Shown piece by piece: positions 1 to 4,396 of a stretch of DNA of 5,501 nucleotides. Within the stretch, counting starts at the first letter, position 1. Every line of letters begins with the position of its first letter. A program made the position numbers and the translations under genes. The stretch comes from an uncultured archaeon (GTDB taxonomy: Archaea > Halobacteriota > Methanosarcinia > Methanotrichales > Methanotrichaceae), in contig CABMDX010000202.1 in the NCBI GenBank assembly GCA_902385025.1, positions 1-5,501 on the forward strand, in the 5' to 3' direction. The notes under the pieces are model-generated. The model saw only the letters and a program-made list of their open reading frames with translations. It was not told where the DNA came from and did no database searches.

Positions 1-180
1 AACTGAATGGCCTTGCTGTAATCACCCAAAGATAAGTAGGCATTGCCCAGGTTAACGAGTGCTCTGCCTTCGCCATTCCTGTCCCCAATGTCGCGTTGGA
101 TGGCCAGTGCCTGCTCGCAGAACTGAATGGCCTTGCTGTAATCACCCAAAGATAAGTAGGCATTGCCTAAGCTAACGAGT
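1..180 (-). repeat. 120-bp-period TPR repeat with near-identical 60-bp segments
   Basis: Bases 1-60 and 121-180 match at 57 of 60 positions, and the first 47 bases are identical. The differences are at 48/168, 50/170 and 52/172. The period of 120 bp equals exactly one 40-residue TPR unit, so the repeat lies inside the coding sequence. The intervening half-units (61-120 versus 181-240) are much more diverged. Only one residue differs between the two encoded segments (Asn versus Ser before LGNAY). This points to recent unit duplication or gene conversion; further copies may lie beyond the left edge. Confidence 0.95.
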
Positions 181-935
181 GCATCGGCTTCGCTTCCCAT
201 GTCACCGATCTCTTGAGCTATTTCCAGGCTATGCTGGTAAAGTCTCAGGGCCTGATTATATTCGCCAAGCTCGCTTCGAACTGTTCCCAAACGGCGAAGA
301 ACTGTGGACAAAGCCAGGTCCTCACGTTCACTGCGCTGCAATTCAAGGTAATCTCTGACGAGTCCTTCAAGGGCCTCGGCCCGTTCTCTCTTCTCTGTTA
401 GGCCCATGTTATATGTCCCTGCATCCAGGAGGGCTATCTTCTCTACGGATGATACTATTTTCAATTCTGGGTAAGACTCGAACACACCGCTGCGCCATCC
501 CCAGAAATCTGGGGCTTCTCTCGCCAGGCGAGTGAGCGCATAGTCCGGCAGCCATATAAGAAATGGGCAGGAGAAGTCCCTGGAAAATAGTTCGCGAGAC
601 TGATTCAGCTCATCCAGAGCAGGTAAAGGACCTTCTGAGGGCACGGAATGTTCGAAGCCGAAGACCATTATGGCCTGTTTGCCCGATTCAGATGATTTGT
701 CAGTCCCAAGTTCAATCAGGACCGCACTTCTTAAGCTCGAAACCGGTTCATTCAGCACTACATCGATTATTTTTGCCTCGCCTGCCAGCATCTCCTTCAG
801 CCTGGCTGCCATTTGGCGACATTGCATCGGCTGGTTGCACTTGACAAATCCAAGGCGAAAGCCCTCCGCAAGGCGGATTAGACTGGCCATTTGAAGAAGA
901 ACCTCTTGGTTTTGAGTAGAGATTTCCTCATTCAT
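1..935 (-). CDS. Tetratricopeptide-repeat protein with degenerate NTPase-like N-terminal region (3' end outside window)
   Basis: Translating the minus strand from the ATG at 935 gives 311 open codons that run off base 1 with no stop, so the C-terminus is missing. From about residue 209 the protein consists of 40-residue TPR units (about 209-248, 249-288, and 289 onward) with the usual pattern LGNAYLSLGDYSKAI; this long class of TPR forms a superhelix that binds partner proteins. Residues 1-200 are not TPR. They contain predicted alternating strands and helices: FRLGFVKCN (26-34), AIMVFGFEH (88-96), LNQSREL (110-116), then CPFLIWLPDYAL (123-134) followed by APDFWGWRSGVFE (141-153). I recall the last motif from many bacterial and archaeal TPR proteins. 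The spacing resembles a STAND/AAA NTPase core, but no Walker A (GxxxxGKS/T) is present, so it is probably inactive; this is inference. It starts 40 nt after the ATPase stop and is likely cotranscribed with it. The start is the first ATG in frame and has only a weak AGGA 11 nt upstream. Function unknown; a protein-interaction partner of the ATPase is the best guess. Confidence 0.85.
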   Translation of the reverse strand, partial: MNEEISTQNQEVLLQMASLIRLAEGFRLGFVKCNQPMQCRQMAARLKEMLAGEAKIIDVVLNEPVSSLRSAVLIELGTDKSSESGKQAIMVFGFEHSVPSEGPLPALDELNQSRELFSRDFSCPFLIWLPDYALTRLAREAPDFWGWRSGVFESYPELKIVSSVEKIALLDAGTYNMGLTEKRERAEALEGLVRDYLELQRSEREDLALSTVLRRLGTVRSELGEYNQALRLYQHSLEIAQEIGDMGSEADALVSLGNAYLSLGDYSKAIQFCEQALAIQRDIGDRNGEGRALVNLGNAYLSLGDYSKAIQ

Positions 936-975
936 CGAAGATGAAATCCTACTGGATGCTTTGGGGCTCAGTGGT

Positions 976-2340
976 TCACTTATTGGGTTCGTTCCTGGCA
1001 CGTTCGCACGCATCCTTGAATTCAGGCAGTTCTTTTACAGCAGGATGGACATCGCACCAGCGATCGCCGTTCATGTACTCTAGAACGCTAAGGTTGTAGA
1101 GCATGGCCTGGTGCTTATCGTCATTAGGGGCTCGCTTATTCATGGCAACACGGGCCAGGAGGTCGAAATGCTCATCTGGAACCATGCGTCCGTATTCATT
1201 AACCAGTCTTCGAAAAGCTTGATCTGCAAGCTTATGTTCGATGGGCAGCTTTCCACCTCTCGTTTGGGCCATCTCGATGGTATAAGCGAGAAGGCGTATG
1301 AAGTCGCGTAGCATTCCACCGCTATATTTAGCCAGGGAATTTAAAGCGTCCTCGGCATAAAATTTATCAAGATCCATCCTCCTTTTAGCCACATCATAAA
1401 GGCGTCCTAGCCCGATCTCATTGGGCGAACCATCCTTATTCTGGACCTTGATCATAGGAAGAATGGAATAGGAAAAAGATCCTGTAAGCTGTGTGGCCTT
1501 GAGCGAATAGAACATGGAAATCGGCACAGTATAAACCATGAATGCATCAAGGGCTTTGAGTTGCTCGGCATGCTCCAAAAAGAGCGCATCGTGAGTGGTT
1601 CTCCCGGTCTTTTCGTCTAGAACTCTCAGCACAACTCTGTCAAGATTATCTATAACCAAAACGAGATCTACATAGCCTTTCATCTTGATCTTGGGAAGTG
1701 CGGCCTGGATGAACTCGTTGATGCGTTCTATGAATTGATAAACTTGAGGGTCCAATTTCAATCGAACATCCTCACGGATCTTCTGACCGGTCTTTATTTG
1801 GCCTGTAATCCTTGCTAGCATCTTGGCCAAAATGGGAAGTGGCGCCGGTGCTTTTACACCAAGCTCGAACTCGGTTTTCAGAGTTCCTACCATTTCATCC
1901 TCTTTCTGCCAGCCATAAACCACATCAGCAAACCACATAGCTACGCCTTCGGCAAGCTTTGAATCGATCTCGATCCCTCTTTCTGCCAGTGCGCGCTCCA
2001 GGCGTTTTATTATAGCCATCAGCAGATCGGTATAGACCAGATCACCTACATCTATATCCTCGTCTGCAGCAAAGTAGACCACCAAATAGCCAGCGTTCTC
2101 CAGGTCTTTTACCAGGCGTTTCAGTTCCGTGGACTTTCCGCATCCTCGATGGCCGCTAAATAGCTGTGCCATTGGGCGAGTGGAATTTTGGATGCGAAGC
2201 GACAGATCTCCTACAGAATCTTCTCCGCCACGTGCCAGACTGCAATCCACATAGCGCAGGTCCCCGCTTTCGAGAGGATCGAGTCTAACGGAATTATAGG
2301 CTTTTTTAAGTTCAGAGGTATCTGGTGGTGTGATGCTCAT
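976..2340 (-). CDS. AAA/STAND-like P-loop ATPase, partner of the adjacent TPR protein
   Basis: This 454-residue protein has an intact Walker A, GHRGCGKST (63-71), and a Walker B, LVLVIDNLD (226-234), whose acidic end (D231, D234) should bind Mg-ATP. A strand at 267-274 (AFMVYTVP) fits a sensor-1 position. GGMLRDFIRLL (341-351) resembles the sensor-2/lid motif of ORC/Cdc6- and STAND-type ATPases. The end (about 412-440, with LYNLSVLEYMNG and VHPAVKEL) looks like a small winged-helix-type domain. The long helical insert at about 100-222 between Walker A and B is typical of large regulatory ATPases. There is no signal peptide or membrane segment, so it is predicted cytoplasmic. It has no evident Shine-Dalgarno site, but a TATA box lies about 30 bp upstream, so the transcript is probably leaderless. 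The TPR gene follows 40 nt downstream on the same strand. ATP binding and hydrolysis are well supported; the biological role is unknown. Signal-transducing or conflict-system ATPases have this architecture, but no effector domain is visible. Confidence 0.9.
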   Translation of the reverse strand: MSITPPDTSELKKAYNSVRLDPLESGDLRYVDCSLARGGEDSVGDLSLRIQNSTRPMAQLFSGHRGCGKSTELKRLVKDLENAGYLVVYFAADEDIDVGDLVYTDLLMAIIKRLERALAERGIEIDSKLAEGVAMWFADVVYGWQKEDEMVGTLKTEFELGVKAPAPLPILAKMLARITGQIKTGQKIREDVRLKLDPQVYQFIERINEFIQAALPKIKMKGYVDLVLVIDNLDRVVLRVLDEKTGRTTHDALFLEHAEQLKALDAFMVYTVPISMFYSLKATQLTGSFSYSILPMIKVQNKDGSPNEIGLGRLYDVAKRRMDLDKFYAEDALNSLAKYSGGMLRDFIRLLAYTIEMAQTRGGKLPIEHKLADQAFRRLVNEYGRMVPDEHFDLLARVAMNKRAPNDDKHQAMLYNLSVLEYMNGDRWCDVHPAVKELPEFKDACERARNEPNK

Positions 2341-2365
2341 TAGATGAAAATACGGTCATCTTCAA

Positions 2366-2373
2366 TTTTATAG
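2366..2373 (-). promoter_or_regulatory. TATA box for the ATPase-TPR genes
   Basis: On the minus strand the sequence reads CAAAGCTATAAAATT, an archaeal TATA element with an A-rich BRE-like stretch before it. Its centre is about 29 bp upstream of the ATPase ATG at 2340, placing the transcript start only a few bases before the ATG. This agrees with the absence of a Shine-Dalgarno site and implies a leaderless mRNA independent of the amt-glnK operon. Confidence 0.6.
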
Positions 2374-2390
2374 CTTTGCTTGTCAATTAG

Positions 2391-2396
2391 AAAAAA
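2391..2396 (-). terminator. Oligo-T tract after glnK
   Basis: On the minus strand a run of six T lies 33-38 nt past the glnK stop codon, within TGTTTTTTCTAATTG. Archaeal RNA polymerase terminates on such T tracts without needing a hairpin. It lies just upstream of the TATA box for the next gene, so it could separate the nitrogen operon from the ATPase unit. Confidence 0.45.
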
Positions 2397-2428
2397 CATT
2401 GGCAAATGGGAAGCGGAATGAAGCGCCC

Positions 2429-2767
2429 CTAAATCGCGCTGCAACCCCGCTCCTTCGTCCTGACCCTCACCACGTCCTCAACCGGATAGACGAAGATCTT
2501 TCCGTCTCCCGCCTCGCCTGTCTGGGCCACATCGCAGATAAGGTTGATTACGGCCTCTGCGTCCTTGTCATCCACTACCATTTCAAGCTTCATCTTGGGC
2601 AAGAACTCCACCCGGTAGTCTCCTGCGCGCCACTGCAGTGCAACGCCCTTCTGGCGGCCGCGGCCCTTCACATCCGTGACAGTCATTCCAGAAAAGCCCT
2701 GCTTGTCCAGCTTATCGCGCAGCAGATGCAGCTTTTCCTGTCGAATTATGGCTTCAATCTTCTTCAT
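2429..2767 (-). CDS. glnK: Nitrogen regulatory PII protein GlnK
   Basis: This 112-residue protein is full length for the PII family. As a trimer, PII senses ATP/ADP and 2-oxoglutarate, and when nitrogen is plentiful it inserts its T-loops into the cytoplasmic side of Amt to block ammonium uptake. Visible features: start MKKIEAIIR; T-loop at about 37-55 with GRGRQKG (35-41) and Tyr51 (in GDYRVEF), the position uridylylated in enterobacterial GlnB/GlnK; B-loop TGEAGDGKIFVYPV (83-96) including Lys90; and Arg101 and Arg103 of the C-loop, all of which contact the nucleotide in characterised PII proteins. The C-loop reads RVRTKERG where RxRTGERG is usual, a mild deviation. It follows amt with a 9-nt gap, and its Shine-Dalgarno site overlaps the amt stop, the classic amt-glnK operon. 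Whether this archaeal Tyr51 is modified cannot be told from the sequence. Confidence 0.97.
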   Translation of the reverse strand: MKKIEAIIRQEKLHLLRDKLDKQGFSGMTVTDVKGRGRQKGVALQWRAGDYRVEFLPKMKLEMVVDDKDAEAVINLICDVAQTGEAGDGKIFVYPVEDVVRVRTKERGCSAI

Positions 2768-2773
2768 CTCGTG

Positions 2774-2778
2774 ACCTC
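2774..2778 (-). promoter_or_regulatory. Ribosome binding site of glnK overlapping the amt stop codon
   Basis: GAGGT on the minus strand shares its first two bases with the amt TGA stop (2779-2777) and lies 6 nt before the glnK ATG. This fixes the glnK start and suggests translational coupling of GlnK to Amt. Confidence 0.7.
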
Positions 2779-4039
2779 ACATGTAAGCGCCTTCGCCGTG
2801 CTGGCTGATGTCCAGGCCCACTGCTTCTTCCTGGTCCCGAACGCGCAGGCCCATGAAGGCATCGATGACCTTGGCTATGGCAACGGTGACGATGAACGAG
2901 TAGCCCCAGGTGGCCAGGATGGCAATGGCCTGCACCAGAACCTGATGGGAGTTGCCAGCTACAAGGCCAGCCGCGCCGATAGTGGCGAAGATGCCAGTAG
3001 CCAGGACGCCCCAGCTCCTGCCTATGCCGTGGCAGGCCAGAACATCCAGGGAGTCGTCGACCATGCCGCTTCCCCTGATCATGATGATTGCATAGTAGCC
3101 TGCAATGGCGGCCACGATGCCGATGGGTATGGCGGCCAGGGGCGTCACAAATCCGGCTGCAGGCGTGATGGCTGCAAGGCCTGCTACGGCTCCTGTGACA
3201 ATTCCCAGAGCTGAAGGCGCCCTCTGCCTCCAGGAGAGCAGCATCCAGGTTGTGGCTGCAGCCGCGGCTGAAGTATTAGTAGTAACAAAAGCGTTGGCGG
3301 CAATACCATTCGCTGCCAGGGCCGAGCCCGCGTTGAAGCCGAACCACCCAAACCAGAGAAGGGCCGCGCCCATGACTGTGGTTGGGATGTTATGCGGCTC
3401 CATGGGGTCAGTGCCAAAGCCCTTTCGCGCTCCTATGACCATGGCCACGGCCAGTGCTGAAACACCGGCGGTGATGTGCACCACAATTCCGCCCGCAAAG
3501 TCGAGGGCGCCCATCTGCTGCAGCCAGCCGCCGCCCCAGACCCAGTGGGCCACCGGATCGTAGACGAGAGTGGCCCAGGCCAGGGAGAAGACCAGGAAGG
3601 AGCTGAACTTGATGCGCTCCACATAGCTGCCTGTGATCAGGGAGACTGTGATGATGGCAAACATTGCCTGGAAGATCATGAAGGTCAGGGCGGGAATGGT
3701 CAGCCCGGGCTTCACATCCATTCCCACGCCATTCAGGCCCAGGAAATCCAGGGACCCTATGAGGCCGGAAATATCCTTTCCAAAGACCAGCGTATAGCCG
3801 TACAAAATCCATTGCAGGCTAATGATGCCCATAATTGCAAAGCTGAATATGATCGTGGAGATGGCGTTCTTCTTGCGAACCATTCCGCCGTAGAAAAGAC
3901 CTACGCCGGGAATCATGATTAGGACGAGGGCCGCACTGATCAGGACCCAGGCATTGTCTGCAGCATTAATGGCTGCATCCTCTGCAGACGCCGTGCCTAT
4001 CAGCAGAGCTAATAATAGTAATGACCAGACTGCACGCAT
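2777..4039 (-). CDS. amt: Ammonium transporter (Amt/MEP/Rh family), operon with glnK
   Basis: This 420-residue membrane protein conducts ammonium/ammonia through a homotrimeric channel. It begins with a probable cleavable signal peptide (residues 1-19, ending TASA) followed by about eleven hydrophobic segments. Family hallmarks: MIPGVGLFYGG (42-52); outer gate region FQAMFAIIT with Phe127; HWVWGGG with Trp168; signature DFAGGIVVH with Asp180 and first pore His188; WFGFNAGSA with Phe235 and Ser239; and second pore His337 (CHGIG). The C-terminal tail, MGLRV to HGEGAY (396-419), matches the conserved cytoplasmic tail that works with GlnK. Unusually, residue 341 is Arg (AGG codon) in HGIGRSWG, where family members I recall have Gly. 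The gene has its own TATA box and a GGTGGT Shine-Dalgarno site. It starts the amt-glnK operon and is divergent from a second amt. The ammonium channel assignment is firm; the direction and energetics of transport are not visible. Confidence 0.97.
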   Translation of the reverse strand: MRAVWSLLLLALLIGTASAEDAAINAADNAWVLISAALVLIMIPGVGLFYGGMVRKKNAISTIIFSFAIMGIISLQWILYGYTLVFGKDISGLIGSLDFLGLNGVGMDVKPGLTIPALTFMIFQAMFAIITVSLITGSYVERIKFSSFLVFSLAWATLVYDPVAHWVWGGGWLQQMGALDFAGGIVVHITAGVSALAVAMVIGARKGFGTDPMEPHNIPTTVMGAALLWFGWFGFNAGSALAANGIAANAFVTTNTSAAAAATTWMLLSWRQRAPSALGIVTGAVAGLAAITPAAGFVTPLAAIPIGIVAAIAGYYAIIMIRGSGMVDDSLDVLACHGIGRSWGVLATGIFATIGAAGLVAGNSHQVLVQAIAILATWGYSFIVTVAIAKVIDAFMGLRVRDQEEAVGLDISQHGEGAYM

Positions 4040-4042
4040 GTT

Positions 4043-4048
4043 ACCACC
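4043..4048 (-). promoter_or_regulatory. Ribosome binding site of the minus-strand amt
   Basis: GGTGGT on the minus strand, 3 nt before the ATG at 4039, matches the CACC core of the archaeal 16S rRNA tail, although the spacing is short. It supports the chosen start, which also leaves a well-formed signal peptide. Confidence 0.55.
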
Positions 4049-4053
4049 AAGAT

Positions 4054-4134
4054 GGTTATGACAGTTACTTATTTTATAAGCGTATTTAGGAAAAGGTATG
4101 CGGAGTTCATAATCTATGTGAAAAGATCATAACC
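4054..4134. repeat. Inverted GGTTATGA / TCATAACC pair flanking the amt-glnK TATA box
   Basis: GGTTATGA at 4054-4061 and TCATAACC at 4127-4134 are perfect inverted 8-mers 65 bp apart. The copy nearer the gene sits beside the predicted transcript start of amt-glnK, and the distant copy lies upstream of its TATA box. A third TCATAAC is part of the dyad ahead of the other amt. A shared regulator binding site is an inference. Confidence 0.45.
4071..4080 (-). promoter_or_regulatory. TATA box of the amt-glnK operon
   Basis: CTTATAAAAT on the minus strand is a strong archaeal TATA box. Its centre is about 37 bp before the amt ATG, predicting a transcript start near 4050 and a leader of roughly 10 nt that just includes the Shine-Dalgarno site. 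The element lies in a small palindrome (4068-4080, CTTAT-TTT-ATAAG), so it might also be read in the other direction. Confidence 0.7.
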
Positions 4135-4152
4135 TCTCACATGGGCGAGCGA

Positions 4153-4198
4153 ATGCTATCTCTTAGCGTGAATCAAAATTGGTTTGTACGGATAGCAT
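4153..4198. repeat. Inverted repeat ATGCTATC...GATAGCAT
   Basis: Perfect 8-bp arms (4153-4160 and 4191-4198) are separated by 30 bp. It lies midway between the two promoters. It could be a regulator site or, if transcribed, the stem of a small RNA, since TTTTTT follows at 4233-4238. Chance is also possible. Confidence 0.35.
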
Positions 4199-4260
4199 CA
4201 TATGCTCCTAAAATGGCAGCCTGATCGATAAGTTTTTTCTATATGATGGCATGATGATAT

Positions 4261-4279
4261 TTTCATAACGAGTATGAAA
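4261..4279. promoter_or_regulatory. Palindromic operator candidate upstream of the plus-strand amt
   Basis: TTTCATA-ACGAG-TATGAAA is a perfect dyad with 7-bp arms and a 5-bp centre. After one mismatch the symmetry extends three more base pairs (4257-4259 with 4281-4283). Its centre at 4270 is about 28 bp upstream of the TATA box centre, the usual place for an archaeal activator or a repressor that blocks TBP/TFB. Confidence 0.5.
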
Positions 4280-4293
4280 TTATTTTAACAAAG

Positions 4294-4303
4294 TTTTTAT
4301 ATC
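4294..4303 (+). promoter_or_regulatory. TATA box of the plus-strand amt
   Basis: TTTTTATATC preceded by ACAAAG (BRE-like, purine rich) is a good archaeal promoter core. It predicts a transcript start near 4325, giving a leader of about 70 nt, much longer than those of the other genes here. Confidence 0.65.
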
Positions 4304-4339
4304 TTCATTGGCCGGGATTCTACAAAAAAGGGATCCTGG

Positions 4340-4378
4340 TAGATCTCATGTTATGGTATGGAAAATAGATCTCCCATG
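4340..4378 (+). repeat. Direct repeat TAGATCTC in the predicted amt leader
   Basis: TAGATCTC occurs at 4340-4347 and 4366-4373, each followed by an ATG (4348, 4376). The ATGs open ORFs of six codons (stop 4366-4368) and five codons (stop 4391-4393). Both lie within the predicted 5' leader. This may be leader-based control or coincidence. Confidence 0.35.
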
Positions 4379-4386
4379 AATGGATC

Positions 4387-4391
4387 GAGGT
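4387..4391 (+). promoter_or_regulatory. Ribosome binding site of the plus-strand amt
   Basis: GAGGT lies 5 nt before the ATG at 4397 and supports that start. The site overlaps the end of a five-codon upstream ORF (4376-4393). Confidence 0.65.
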
Positions 4392-4396
4392 AGGGC

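Larger units (their letters stand above)
4040..4396. promoter_or_regulatory. 357-bp divergent intergenic region between the two amt genes
   Basis: No protein gene of normal size fits here. The region is A/T-rich and contains a TATA box for each flanking amt (4071-4080 minus, 4294-4303 plus). It also holds three TCATAAC heptamers (4055-4061 minus, 4127-4133 plus, 4263-4269 plus), a tight dyad at 4261-4279, a wider inverted repeat at 4153-4198 followed by a T run at 4233-4238, and two very short upstream ORFs ahead of the plus-strand amt. I looked for GGAA-N6-TTCC and GGTA-N6-TACC arrangements, which I recall for the methanogen nitrogen repressor NrpR, and found none. Nitrogen control is therefore plausible but the regulator is not identified. 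Confidence 0.7.

Noticed and set aside
1..180. Repeat array resembling CRISPR
   Set aside because: The repeats are 60 bp with a 120-bp period, are in frame, and encode TPR units.
213..894. Three plus-strand ORFs of 62-93 codons
   Set aside because: They overlap the uninterrupted minus-strand TPR reading frame and show no motif or ribosome binding site of note.
2399..3214. 271-codon plus-strand ORF antisense to glnK and amt
   Set aside because: It lies fully opposite two certain genes and the translation is low-complexity (His, Asp, Gly, Ala rich) with no domain. It is a shadow of G+C-rich third positions.
3105..3812. Alternative frames inside the minus-strand amt (3184-3417, 3408-3812, 3433-3624 minus and 3105-3563 plus)
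   Set aside because: The amt frame carries every family hallmark without interruption. These overlapping frames encode Pro/Arg/His-rich nonsense.
4341..4373. AGATCT palindromes as an operator
   Set aside because: The 6-bp palindromes are too short to stand alone. The repeated TAGATCTC is kept only as a low-confidence direct repeat.
4040..4396. NrpR-type operator
   Set aside because: Scanning by eye for GGAA-N6-TTCC or GGTA-N6-TACC found no pair of half-sites at the right spacing.
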